NCBI GenBank assembly: GCA_025057935.1
Contig: JANWUW010000041.1
Coordinates: 1 to 58,899 of the forward strand
DNA length: 58,899 bases
Reading direction: 5' to 3'
Source of the DNA: Thermoflexales bacterium
Lineage (GTDB): Bacteria > Chloroflexota > Anaerolineae > J036 > Brachytrichaceae
The notes under the pieces were generated by a model. It searched no databases. It was not told the origin of the DNA and saw nothing but the letters and a program-made list of their open reading frames with translations. Each line of letters begins with the position of its first letter. Within the stretch, counting starts at the first letter, position 1. The position numbers and the translations under genes are program-made. This document shows, one piece after another, positions 1-7,795 of the stretch.

Positions 1-3
1 CAC

Positions 4-9
4 TATAAT
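4..9 (+). promoter_or_regulatory. -10 element, near-leaderless promoter of the glycosylphosphotransferase gene
   Basis: A perfect TATAAT lies 10 nt before the ATG at 20. The expected transcription start would leave a leader of only a few nucleotides. The -35 region lies outside the window. The same spacing recurs before several other genes here, which is the main support. Confidence 0.5.
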
Positions 10-19
10 CGCGGCGACC

Positions 20-1477
20 ATGCAACGCGCGTTGACGCAGCCCGCGACGACGCAGCCTGTTGTGCACCGTCGGCGCCTCCAAACTTGGATCACCCTCTCG
101 TTGGTGGCACTCGACGCGCTCAGCGTGGTGCTTGGGTTCTACGCAGCTTACTGGCTGCGCTTGGTTGTGCCGTTTCCTGCCGAGGCGCAAAACGTCCCAC
201 CCTTTGCTGCATTTTTCCCTTTGCTTGTGGTGCAAGTTGGCGCGATCCTGAGCGCCTTCTTCTTCGCGCGCATGTATCACCGCCAACGCATTCGCTACAG
301 CACCGATGACCTTGCAGCGATTTTCTCCGCAGTCTCCATCGGCACGCTGGCGAGTGTCGCCTTTGCCACCTTCTGGCGGAACCCGCAATTCGAGATCACC
401 GACGCCCCGCGCGTCATGATCATTTACGCATGGCTGCTGACGATCGCGATCGCGGTGGTGCTGCGCGCGGCGCATATGCAGGTGCAGCGGGCGCTGCACG
501 CGCGCGGCATCGGGCGCACGCGCGTCGTGGTGGTGGGCAGCGGCGAGCCAGCGCATACTGTGTTGCATCGCCTGCTTACCTTGCCACGTTTGGGCTACGA
601 CGTGCTCGGCTTAGTGCCGTGGGATGGCTACCGCCCCGAGTTGGCGGTGAACGTCCTCGGCGGCTTGGAGGAGTTGTCGGCGATGGTGCGCAGTGGCGTT
701 GTGGACGAGGTCATCATCGCCTTGCCCGAGGCAGACAGCGAAACGCTGCTGCGCATCATCGAGCACTGCGACCGCAGCACAATCAGCATCAAAGTTTTGC
801 CCGACCAATTCCAGATCATGGCAGGTCAGCTCAGCATCAGCGAGCTGGGTGGCTTGCCGCTGCTGAACATGCGCGATGTCGCGCTGCGAGGTTGGAAGAT
901 CACCTTGAAGCGCGCGATTGACATCGTGGGAAGCGCAGCAGGGCTAGTGTTCCTCTCGCCGCTAATGTTCCTCATCGCCTTGCTGATCAAGCTCGATTCC
1001 CCAGGTCCGGCGCTGTTCTCGCAAGAGCGTATGGGGCTGGACGGCAAGCGTTTTTACATGCTTAAGTTTCGCACCATGCGGGTGGATGCGGAGAAAGACG
1101 GACCGGGCTGGACGCGCAAAGACGACCCGCGTCGCACGCGTGTCGGCGCTATCTTGCGGCGCACCAATCTTGATGAGCTGCCCCAGTTGATCAACGTCTT
1201 GCTCGGTGAGATGAGCTTGGTCGGGCCGCGCCCCGAGCGACCCATGTATGTCGAGGAGTTTCGCAAGCGCATCCCGCGTTACATGGAGCGGCACCGCGAA
1301 AAGGCAGGCATGACTGGCTGGGCACAAGTCAATGGCTTGCGCGGCGATACCTCCATCGAAGAGCGCACTAAGTACGACCTGTGGTATATCGAAAACTGGT
1401 CGGTGTGGCTGGACATCAAGATCATCCTGCTCACCATTTGGCAAGCCATCACCGGACGCAGCGAGAACGCCTACTGA
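20..1477 (+). CDS. Undecaprenyl-phosphate sugar phosphotransferase (polyprenyl glycosylphosphotransferase)
   Basis: This membrane enzyme probably transfers a sugar-1-phosphate from a nucleotide sugar to undecaprenyl phosphate, the first step of exopolysaccharide or O-antigen repeat assembly. The 485-residue product has the full WbaP/WcaJ-type layout: about four N-terminal membrane helices (roughly 25-150), a Rossmann-like CoA-binding fold starting near VVVVGSGEP (about 170), one membrane helix near 300, and a C-terminal bacterial sugar transferase domain. Motifs include [34 protein letters not shown] and LVGPRPERP. The ATG at 20 follows a TATAAT with almost no leader. The sugar specificity cannot be read from sequence. 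The polysaccharide genes beyond 52.8 kb are far away, so a direct partnership is not shown. Confidence 0.9.
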   Translation: MQRALTQPATTQPVVHRRRLQTWITLSLVALDALSVVLGFYAAYWLRLVVPFPAEAQNVPPFAAFFPLLVVQVGAILSAFFFARMYHRQRIRYSTDDLAAIFSAVSIGTLASVAFATFWRNPQFEITDAPRVMIIYAWLLTIAIAVVLRAAHMQVQRALHARGIGRTRVVVVGSGEPAHTVLHRLLTLPRLGYDVLGLVPWDGYRPELAVNVLGGLEELSAMVRSGVVDEVIIALPEADSETLLRIIEHCDRSTISIKVLPDQFQIMAGQLSISELGGLPLLNMRDVALRGWKITLKRAIDIVGSAAGLVFLSPLMFLIALLIKLDSPGPALFSQERMGLDGKRFYMLKFRTMRVDAEKDGPGWTRKDDPRRTRVGAILRRTNLDELPQLINVLLGEMSLVGPRPERPMYVEEFRKRIPRYMERHREKAGMTGWAQVNGLRGDTSIEERTKYDLWYIENWSVWLDIKIILLTIWQAITGRSENAY

Positions 1478-1492
1478 CGCGGCGCGCAGGGA

Positions 1493-1620
1493 AGGGGCTG
1501 ACTTTCAGGTGGCGCATCGCCGCCCCTAAACGAAGGAGACAGGAAACAAGCACATACCCCAGTCACCCCACCTGCGTGGGCAGACTTGGCTGACCACTCG
1601 GCTACGTCGGGAGTGGCCAA
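1493..1620. other. Intergenic segment with three stable inverted repeats
   Basis: Between the glycosylphosphotransferase and the next gene there are three hairpins: AGGGGC (1493-1498) with GCCCCT (1522-1527), enclosing GGCG-cat-CGCC; CCCAC (1567-1571) with GTGGG (1576-1580); and TTGG/CCACTC (1586-1599) with GAGTGG/CCAA (1611-1620). None is followed by a T tract, so they do not look like simple terminators. They could be a structured leader, a small RNA or a stabilising 3' end. The open frame across this stretch is Ser/Thr-rich low complexity and is more likely noncoding. No known riboswitch family was recognised. Confidence 0.3.
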
Positions 1621-1748
1621 ACAAAAGTTGATGCGAAGTCTCGGGGACAGAAGTGATACCTCGGACACTTGCGCCGCATCAAACACGTCCGATTCCAGCA
1701 ACTCGCAAACAACCACACCCGCTGCGTCTGCGGCGGTAAACGCGCTGC

Positions 1749-1754
1749 TACAAT
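1749..1754 (+). promoter_or_regulatory. -10 element, near-leaderless promoter
   Basis: TACAAT ends 11 nt before an in-frame GTG at 1766. This matches the spacing at other genes in the window and supports 1766 as the real start of the downstream membrane protein gene. No convincing -35 box is visible. Confidence 0.4.
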
Positions 1755-1765
1755 CCTCGCTCAGC

Positions 1766-2461
1766 GTGTTTGAGTTGATTCGCCTCATAGAGCGCCTCTC
1801 GCAATTTGCGGTCGTGCCGCTGCTTGCGGTGTTGGTGATCTCGGCGTTAGCGATCACAGTAGTGCACAACTGGCGTGTTGCGCTGCCCGCGATGGTGGCG
1901 CACTACGTCGCAGTGGCGGCGTTGCTAGTGCGTGTGATTGACCCCACTGTGGTGTTGATTCAGTTGCTCGCTGGAGGGCTCACCTGCATTGCTCTCGGCC
2001 TAGCAGCGCTAGGCGCTGACAACGCGCAACGCGCTGCTGGCGCGCCGAGCGCAGCACAGCGGTTAGCTCAGCCGAACTGGACGCAGGTTCCTGCTCAGTT
2101 GACCCTGCGCGCGCTGGCGGCGCTGCTTACTGGCACCGCAGCGATAGGCGCTTCCATCCGCTTTCCGCTGCCGAGCGTGCCGCCCCTCTTCACGCTGAGC
2201 GCCTATGTGCTCTTCAGCTTGGGTGTGTTGATCATCGCGACCTCGTTCGAGGTGCTGAACATCGGGCTTGGCGTATTGTTGATGCTCTCCGCCTTCGAGA
2301 TTGCCTTTATCTCCTTGGAGCCAAGCGTAAGCGTAGGAATACTGCTGGGCACGATCACGTTGCTCGTTGGAACCGCCGTGTCGTTCCTCACGCTCGCCGA
2401 AGGAGGCAAGGAAAGCGTATCATCGATGCCTGCAGCAGAGCTCTCAGAGTCTCGCGCGTGA
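1766..2461 (+). CDS. NuoK/HyfE-like membrane protein
   Basis: The 231-residue product is almost entirely hydrophobic, with about six or seven membrane helices. Its C-terminal half contains FEVLNIGLGVLL followed by a second helix with FEIAFISLE. This resembles the paired intramembrane glutamates of NuoK/HyfE-type subunits of complex I and hydrogenase-4. That assignment is inference from the motif and from the neighbour, a NuoN/HyfB-like protein whose GTG overlaps this stop (GTGA). The frame stays open upstream to a TTG at 1586, but the added 60 residues are Ser/Thr/Ala-rich low complexity. GTG 1766 directly follows a -10 box and begins FELIRLIERL, so it is preferred. The role is unknown: perhaps the membrane part of an ion-pumping oxidoreductase whose soluble subunits are not here. 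Confidence 0.65.
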   Translation: MFELIRLIERLSQFAVVPLLAVLVISALAITVVHNWRVALPAMVAHYVAVAALLVRVIDPTVVLIQLLAGGLTCIALGLAALGADNAQRAAGAPSAAQRLAQPNWTQVPAQLTLRALAALLTGTAAIGASIRFPLPSVPPLFTLSAYVLFSLGVLIIATSFEVLNIGLGVLLMLSAFEIAFISLEPSVSVGILLGTITLLVGTAVSFLTLAEGGKESVSSMPAAELSESRA

Positions 2462-3825
2462 CTTCGCTCACCCTCTCCGCAGCGCCGCTTCTTGTAGTTC
2501 TGCCGCTCGCAGCAGGCGCGCTCACGTTTTTGGTGCGTCGCTGGTCTTGGGCAGAAGGGGCAATCGCTGCTGTTGCCTGTGCACTGGTTGCTTCGCTCCT
2601 CGCCGCGCCAACCGCTGCGACGGTTCATCTGGGCGTGATCACGCTCTCGCTTGATGCGCCGTTTGTCGTGTTGGGGCGCACGCTGCAGATTGATGCTAGC
2701 AACCGCCTTGCGCTTGCTGGGCTGTTCAGCGGCGCGGTGTTCTTGTTTGCGCTGTCGAGTGCGCTGCCACGCCAAGGCGACTTCTTTTACCCCTTGGCAT
2801 TGGGAATGCTCGGCACGCTGGCTGCTGGGCTTGTGGTGCGACCGCTGCTCTTCGCAGCGCTGGCTATCGAGGTGGCGGCTGCGCTCGGTGCTCTGCTGAT
2901 CCAAGCCAATCGCCTCGGCGCACGTTCCACGCAGGGCGCTGCCCGCTATCTAGTGAGCGGCACGCTGGCGATGCCGACGTTCTTCCTCGCCTTCTGGCTT
3001 GCTGACCGCGCGCCAACTCTGGAAGGCGAGGCGGCGACGCTGCCGGTGGTGCTGTTGGTGTTGGGGAGCGGTCTCTTGTTTGGCGCGATCCCGCTGTATA
3101 GCTGGTTGCATGCTGCTGCGCAGGAGTCGCCGCCGATGGTGGTGGCAGCGATCGGCGCTATAGCCCTTGGGTTTAGCCAAGCTTGGTTGCTGCGCCTCTG
3201 GAGTGTGCTAGATTGGCTGCGCGCAAGCGCGTTGGCGCAGGAAGTGCTTCTCGTCGGCGCGCAGGCAATTTGGGTGGGCGTGGCGTTGATCGCTTGGGCA
3301 CAGCGCAGCTGGTCGCGCGTGTTGGCGTGTGTGCTGTTCTTAGAAGTGGCGAACGCCTTGTGGTCAGTAGCCACGAGCGGCGCCACACCATTGGCTGCAA
3401 CTGTGTTCGGGATTGCGGCACGCAGCCTCATGCTGAGCGCTTTGGGCTTAGGTTTGAGCTACTTGCGCCCTGTGAGGCGCGCTGATGGGACGATTGGCTA
3501 CGCGTGCAGCTCGCTGCTGCTTGTTTTAACCAGCGTGATGGCGCTGGCAGGGTTGCCTGGCACGGTGGGCTTTGTGGAACGCTGGTTGCTAGTGCGCGCG
3601 ATCGAGAGCAGCGTTGAGCCGATTGGGCTGATGGCGCTTGCGGGCGTGAGCTTGTTCGCGGGCGCGCTGCGCAATGCGCTCCCCCTGCTGCGCTGCGCCG
3701 AAAATGCCGAGCAGGCGCAACACGATGCGCACATCATGCGCCTTGCTGTGGCTGCGGCGCTGGTGCTCCTCATTGGGCTGGGGTTGTGGCCCTCGCTGCT
3801 CAGCCTTGGTGCTGCTGCGCCTTGA
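2458..3825 (+). CDS. NuoN/HyfB/MrpD-like proton-translocating membrane subunit, divergent
   Basis: The 455-residue protein has about 12-14 membrane helices and the overall pattern of the antiporter-like subunits of complex I, hydrogenase-4 and Mrp antiporters. These subunits carry ions across the membrane. Recognisable segments are AIEVAAALGALLI (a membrane glutamate as in helix 5), ARYLVSGTLAMPTFF (equivalent to the family's LKYF helix), IPLYSWLHAAAQESPP (equivalent to P-x-H-x-W-L-P-D-A-H-x-E-A-P) and ALAGLPGTVGFVER. Several usually conserved residues are changed: the helix-7 lysine appears as Arg and the P-x-H histidine as Tyr. The GTG start overlaps the upstream stop, so the two genes are probably one operon. 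Conserved pumping function is uncertain. Confidence 0.65.
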   Translation: MTSLTLSAAPLLVVLPLAAGALTFLVRRWSWAEGAIAAVACALVASLLAAPTAATVHLGVITLSLDAPFVVLGRTLQIDASNRLALAGLFSGAVFLFALSSALPRQGDFFYPLALGMLGTLAAGLVVRPLLFAALAIEVAAALGALLIQANRLGARSTQGAARYLVSGTLAMPTFFLAFWLADRAPTLEGEAATLPVVLLVLGSGLLFGAIPLYSWLHAAAQESPPMVVAAIGAIALGFSQAWLLRLWSVLDWLRASALAQEVLLVGAQAIWVGVALIAWAQRSWSRVLACVLFLEVANALWSVATSGATPLAATVFGIAARSLMLSALGLGLSYLRPVRRADGTIGYACSSLLLVLTSVMALAGLPGTVGFVERWLLVRAIESSVEPIGLMALAGVSLFAGALRNALPLLRCAENAEQAQHDAHIMRLAVAAALVLLIGLGLWPSLLSLGAAAP

Positions 3826-4305
3826 GGCGTGGTTTCACAGCGCGGTGTTTCAACTGCTTTCTCCCTCGTTTACCGTCGGGAATTTTGAGGCTCTGCATTA
3901 CCCACAACCACGAGCGCTCGACAACACTTGTCGCGAGGCATTGGCGTCTCGCCTCAGATCGGTCGTGGAAGAAGCTCCGCTTGTTCTCGCTCAACTTGCT
4001 CCACGCACTGCCAGCAGTGTGCGAATCAACCGCGCCCAGTTTCGATTAGGCATCTACTGCCGCGCAACGCCTCGCCGTTGGCAGCAAGCACTGCCTCCTC
4101 GCTCAGCCGCAACATCCCTGCTGCTGCACTGAAGATCGCCGCTTGCGAGAGTGCGGCAATGTCCAGCCAGTGATCTACGCTGTTGGCAAGAGCGATGACG
4201 GTGAGGGCGACCGCGCACCACAGCAGGCGGCCCTTGTCAAGCAAGAGCGCAGCGAAGTCTCAAATCTGTTTTGGGCAAAACCTCTGGCGTCCCCCGCGGC
4301 TTGCG
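3826..4305. other. Intergenic region without a convincing gene
   Basis: This 480-nt stretch separates the NuoN-like gene from the mraZ promoter. No frame shows a recognisable protein or a good ribosome binding site. The only candidate is a weak minus-strand frame at 4026-4244, listed separately. No RNA family was recognised. Confidence 0.5.
4026..4244 (-). CDS. Possible small membrane protein (weak)
   Basis: This 72-codon minus-strand frame begins with TTG and contains a plausible hydrophobic helix (LLWCAVALTVIALA) followed by a more polar tail. No Shine-Dalgarno or -10 element is clear upstream, and the frame is closed by a stop at 4260-4262. It is recorded because it is the only protein-like frame in this intergenic region. 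It may be chance. Confidence 0.2.
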   Translation of the reverse strand: MLDKGRLLWCAVALTVIALANSVDHWLDIAALSQAAIFSAAAGMLRLSEEAVLAANGEALRGSRCLIETGRG

Positions 4306-4334
4306 TTGCGCTTTTTGCAGCAAGCATGTATCAT
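4306..4334 (+). promoter_or_regulatory. mraZ (dcw cluster) promoter
   Basis: TTGCGC (4306-4311) and TATCAT (4329-4334) are separated by 17 bp and lie just upstream of the MraZ boxes. The start point would fall inside the first boxes, so MraZ binding should block transcription. This is the only clear promoter before the long run of overlapping genes from mraZ onward. Confidence 0.6.
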
Positions 4335-4335
4335 C

Positions 4336-4375
4336 GTGGGAAACAGTGGGGTAAAGTGGTAAAACGTGGTTTCGT
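4336..4375 (+). promoter_or_regulatory. Four MraZ-binding repeats
   Basis: GTGGG occurs at 4336 and 4346 and GTGGT at 4356 and 4366. These four boxes have an exact 10-bp period. MraZ is known to bind tandem GTGGG-type decamer repeats in front of its own gene and repress the dcw operon. Position and spacing fit that autoregulation. The last two repeats deviate at one base. Confidence 0.8.
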
Positions 4376-4405
4376 TTGCCGCTTTTGCCCGCGCTCGGTC
4401 CATCC

Positions 4406-4834
4406 ATGTTTCTCGGCGAGTTCGCACATGCCCTAGACGACAAGCACCGCCTGACGCTGCCAGCGAAGTTTCGCGCGCGGTTGGCAGATGGCGTAGTAGT
4501 CACGGCAGGACCGGGTCCCTTCTTGCTCGTTTATCCGCTCGATGAGTTCAAAGTGCTCTTCGATAAGGTGAGCGCGCTGTCGCTGATGGACGCAGAAGCT
4601 GCTGCGATACGCCGGCTGCTGTTCTCCAGCGCTTTCGATGTCGTGCCCGATAAGCAGAATCGTGTGGTGTTGCCGCAGATGCTGCGCGAACATGCGGGCT
4701 TGACCGATGCAGCCGTGGTGGTTGGGGTAGGGCGTTTCCTCGAAGTGTGGAATCCGCAAACTTGGGAGCAAGTGCGTCAAGCAGTGCGGCAGCGCACCGC
4801 CGACCCAAGCGTTTGGGCGCGTCTGGGAGTGTGA
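4406..4834 (+). CDS. mraZ: Transcriptional regulator MraZ
   Basis: MraZ is a ring-forming DNA-binding protein of the AbrB-like fold that represses the dcw operon by binding repeats in its own promoter. The 142-residue protein starts MFLGEFAHALDDKHRLTLPA, the classic N-terminal motif with the DxKxR core, and shows the second half-domain with DKQNRVVLPQ. The ATG at 4406 is chosen because it gives the canonical N-terminus; an in-frame ATG 30 nt upstream would add residues that do not fit. No Shine-Dalgarno is obvious. The gene opens the cluster and is separated from rsmH by one base. Confidence 0.95.
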   Translation: MFLGEFAHALDDKHRLTLPAKFRARLADGVVVTAGPGPFLLVYPLDEFKVLFDKVSALSLMDAEAAAIRRLLFSSAFDVVPDKQNRVVLPQMLREHAGLTDAAVVVGVGRFLEVWNPQTWEQVRQAVRQRTADPSVWARLGV

Positions 4835-4835
4835 G

Positions 4836-5765
4836 GTGGAGACGGTGAAACACGTTCCCGTGTTGTTCGACGCGGTGATGGCGATGCTTCAGCCGCGACC
4901 AGGGGGGCGTTACTTGGATTGCACGGTGGGCAGCGGAGGGCACGCCGCGGGACTTCTGCAGCGTTGCGCGCCAGAAGGGCGCGTGCTTGCCACCGATGCT
5001 GACCCCACAGCGATTGCCCGTGTGCGCGCGCGTTTCGGCGATCATCCCTGCCTCACGCTGCGCCAGTGCTGGCTCGACGAAGTGCCAGCTCTGGTGGAGG
5101 CGTTGGGCTTTGCGCCACTCGATGGCGTTTTGATTGACCTCGGGCTCTCTTCGGATCAGCTTGAAGATGCAACGCGCGGGTTCTCCTTCCAACGCGAGGG
5201 TCCGCTTGATATGCGCTTCGACCCGACGCAGGGCATGCCGGCTTGGGCATGGCTCGATCGCGTCGATCGCGTGGTGTTGGCGCGTGTGCTGCGCGAGTAT
5301 GGCGAGGTGCCGAACGCCACGCGCGTCGCAGAGGCGATTTGGCGCGCGCGCCCTATCCGAACCACCACTCAGCTTCGCGACGCGGTGAGCGCGGTGATGC
5401 GCATGCGCAGGCGGCGCATTCACCCAGCCACCCAGGTGTTCCAGGCGCTGCGCATTGCCATCAATGATGAGCTGCGGCGCTTGCGCGAGGCGCTGCCGGC
5501 GCTCATGGCGCTGCTGGCACCGGGCGGGCGCATCGCGGTGATCGCCTTTCACTCTCTCGAGGACCGCATCGTGAAGCAGGTGTTCCGTGCGGCGACGCGG
5601 TCAGCGGCGTTCGACTACGGGGTGGCGCCGATGGCGCAGTTTCGCTTGATCACTCGAAAGCCGATCACACCTTCGCCGCAGGAGATCGCGGCGAACCCGC
5701 GCGCGCGCAGCGCGCGTCTGCGCGTGGCGGAGCGAGTGCCTGTGCTGCAGGAGGAGGCGCGGTGA
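4836..5765 (+). CDS. rsmH: 16S rRNA (cytosine-1402-N4)-methyltransferase RsmH
   Basis: RsmH (MraW) methylates N4 of C1402 in 16S rRNA using S-adenosylmethionine and is almost always encoded next to mraZ. The 309-residue product begins KHVPVLFDAVMAML and carries the SAM-binding motif DCTVGSGGHAAGLL, then VLIDLGLSSDQLED, GPLDMRFD and the C-terminal IAFHSLEDRIVKQVF. Length and motifs are complete. Translation likely starts at GTG 4836, one base after the mraZ stop, or at GTG 4845. The ftsL-like GTG overlaps its TGA. Confidence 0.95.
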   Translation: METVKHVPVLFDAVMAMLQPRPGGRYLDCTVGSGGHAAGLLQRCAPEGRVLATDADPTAIARVRARFGDHPCLTLRQCWLDEVPALVEALGFAPLDGVLIDLGLSSDQLEDATRGFSFQREGPLDMRFDPTQGMPAWAWLDRVDRVVLARVLREYGEVPNATRVAEAIWRARPIRTTTQLRDAVSAVMRMRRRRIHPATQVFQALRIAINDELRRLREALPALMALLAPGGRIAVIAFHSLEDRIVKQVFRAATRSAAFDYGVAPMAQFRLITRKPITPSPQEIAANPRARSARLRVAERVPVLQEEAR

Positions 5766-6091
5766 TAAGGACAAGCCGTTTGCGTCGTGCTGCTGCGAAG
5801 CCTATGAGCGAGCGCTTGGCTTGGGCTGCGCTCGCGCTCAGCGTGTTGCTGTTCCTCGCGCTGGCTATGACTTGGCTCTGGCTGAGCACGCGCACCGCGC
5901 ACCTCATGGACACGCTTGAGCAACTCGATCGCCGTCGCGAGATGTTGCGCGAGTCCATCAACGCGCTGTGGATCGAGATCGGCGAGCAGACAGCGCCGAA
6001 CGTGGTGGAGATGCGCGCGCGCCAGCTCGGCTTTGTGCCAGCGCGCGCCTTGGAGTACGCCGATGCCGAAAAAAGCAGCGCCCAACGCTGA
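5762..6091 (+). CDS. FtsL-like cell division protein
   Basis: This 109-residue protein has the FtsL/DivIC layout: a short basic cytoplasmic N-terminus, one membrane helix (about 22-43, LALSVLLFLALAMTWLWL), then a charged segment likely to form a coiled coil (HLMDTLEQLDRRREMLRESI) outside the membrane. FtsL-type proteins bridge FtsQ and the FtsW-FtsI synthase at the septum. Sequence conservation in the family is very low, so the call rests on topology and position between rsmH and ftsI, where ftsL normally sits. The GTG start overlaps the rsmH stop. Confidence 0.7.
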   Translation: MIRTSRLRRAAAKPMSERLAWAALALSVLLFLALAMTWLWLSTRTAHLMDTLEQLDRRREMLRESINALWIEIGEQTAPNVVEMRARQLGFVPARALEYADAEKSSAQR

Positions 6092-6097
6092 AGTGCT

Positions 6098-7795
6098 ATG
6101 ACCTCGCCGATTTCGCCTCGTCGCCTCTATTTCTCGATGGGAGTGCTTGGTGTATTGCTGCTGTTGGTCTTGGCGCAAGCAGTGCGCATTCAGATCGTCG
6201 AAGCACAACGTTTCGCGCAGCAGGCTGAGCGGCAGCAGCATGTCACGCGCTACGACATTGCTCCGCGTGGGCGCATCTTCGATAGCTATGGTACGCCGCT
6301 GGCTATCAGCCGGCGCGCCTTCAGCGTGCGTGTTGACCTCGAGCGGCGCGACCAGATCGACGCGCGCGCGCTCGCCGAGAGGCTTGCGGCTGCGACAGGC
6401 GAGTCGCCGCAGGTGCTCGAGCAGCGCATCCGTGCCATCCAAGCAAGCCCCAGCCCCACCAGCACGCTGCTGGCGTTTGCACTCACGCCGCAAGAAGCGC
6501 ACCACCTCACTGCTACCCTCGACGCGCGCCAACAGACATGGATCGTTGTCGAGCCGCACTGGTGGCGCGTTTACCCACAAGGTCAGATTGCAGCTCCCCT
6601 GCTCGGTTTTGTCGGCTTCGACCAAGATGGCTTTCTAGGCGTTGAGCATTACTACAATCGCGAGTTGAAATCGCGCGCGGGCTTGCGCTATGAGCGCAGT
6701 CGCACAGACGTTGCCGTGGTCTCGCCAACCATCGAAGGCGCCGACTTGGTGCTTACGCTCGACCTCGAACTCCAAACTTATGCTGAGAATCGCCTGCGGC
6801 GAGCACTTGAAGAGACAAACGCGCGCGCTGGCATGATCGCGGTGATGGAGGTGCGCAGCGGCGCGATCCTTGCCTCTGCCTCTGCGCCTAGCTTCGATCC
6901 GAACCTCGTCTTCTTCCGGGAGGGCAGCGAGGGCGTGCAGGATCCCTTGGTGAGCGCTGTCTATGAGCCCGGCTCAGTCCTGAAGGTGGCAACGCTGGCG
7001 GCTGCGCTTGACGCTGGTGTGGCTACCACTGCGACGGTTTACAACGACGAAGGGCGTCTTGTGGTAAGTGACTTTCGTGTTTACAACGCGAACCGCGCGC
7101 GCTACGGAGCGTTGACCCCGGAAGACATCCTCGCGGTCTCGAGTAACGTGGCTGTAGCTCAGGTGGCGCTGAGCCTTGGTGAAGAGCGCTTCGTGGCATA
7201 CATGCAGCGCTTTGGATTTGGCAGCCGCACTGGCATTGACCTCGCGCATGAATTGCCGGGCGCATTGCTCACGCCGAGCGATCCGCGCTGGCGTCGCGCT
7301 GACCTCCTTGCGAATAGCTACGGTCAAGGTATCTTGGTGACGCCGATCCAGTTGCTTAACGCCTATAACGCGCTCGCCAACGATGGCTTGCTCATGCAGC
7401 CCTACGTGGTGCGCGAATGGCGCACGGAGACTGGTGAGGTGATCATGAAACAGCCTACGCCGATCGCATACGTGGTTCGCCCCGAGACCGCGCGAACCAT
7501 ACGTCGCCTGATGGCGCGGGCGCTGCAACGCGGACATCCCGACGCGCTGCCGCCGCGTCATACAGCGGCTGGCAAGACTGGCACAGCGGAGTGGTACAAA
7601 GATGGCAAGAAGCAAGACACGACCATCGTCACATTCGTCGGTTTTGTGCCAGCGGAACAACCGCGCGTGACCATTCTGGTCAGGCTTGATGAGCCACGCA
7701 GCTCGCGCTGGGCTGGTCCAACGACAACGCCAGTCTTCCGCGATGTTGCCGCTTACGCCGCACATCGGCTTGGCATCCCGCCCGATCGACCTTGA
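6098..7795 (+). CDS. ftsI: Peptidoglycan D,D-transpeptidase FtsI (PBP3)
   Basis: FtsI crosslinks septal peptidoglycan with its partner FtsW. The 565-residue class B penicillin-binding protein has one N-terminal membrane helix (about 10-30), the pedestal motif PRGRIFDSYGTPLA and a complete transpeptidase domain. The active-site motifs are intact: Ser293-Val-Leu-Lys296 in YEPGSVLK, Ser348-Ser-Asn350, and Lys493-Thr-Gly495 in AGKTGTAEW. No PASTA domain follows. The gene lies 6 nt after the ftsL-like gene, and its stop overlaps the proposed TTG start of murF. This is the active counterpart to the defective transpeptidase at 31855-34122. Confidence 0.93.
   Translation: MTSPISPRRLYFSMGVLGVLLLLVLAQAVRIQIVEAQRFAQQAERQQHVTRYDIAPRGRIFDSYGTPLAISRRAFSVRVDLERRDQIDARALAERLAAATGESPQVLEQRIRAIQASPSPTSTLLAFALTPQEAHHLTATLDARQQTWIVVEPHWWRVYPQGQIAAPLLGFVGFDQDGFLGVEHYYNRELKSRAGLRYERSRTDVAVVSPTIEGADLVLTLDLELQTYAENRLRRALEETNARAGMIAVMEVRSGAILASASAPSFDPNLVFFREGSEGVQDPLVSAVYEPGSVLKVATLAAALDAGVATTATVYNDEGRLVVSDFRVYNANRARYGALTPEDILAVSSNVAVAQVALSLGEERFVAYMQRFGFGSRTGIDLAHELPGALLTPSDPRWRRADLLANSYGQGILVTPIQLLNAYNALANDGLLMQPYVVREWRTETGEVIMKQPTPIAYVVRPETARTIRRLMARALQRGHPDALPPRHTAAGKTGTAEWYKDGKKQDTTIVTFVGFVPAEQPRVTILVRLDEPRSSRWAGPTTTPVFRDVAAYAAHRLGIPPDRP

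Noticed and set aside
1580-1625. tRNA-like string GTAGCCGAGTGGTCAGCC on the minus strand
   Set aside because: The D-arm does not pair, there is no T-loop GTTCGAATC nearby and no acceptor stem forms. It is explained by the hairpins listed.
1586-1765. N-terminal extension of the NuoK-like protein from TTG 1586
   Set aside because: The added 60 residues are Ser/Thr/Ala low complexity and overlap the hairpins; GTG 1766 follows a -10 element at the spacing seen elsewhere.
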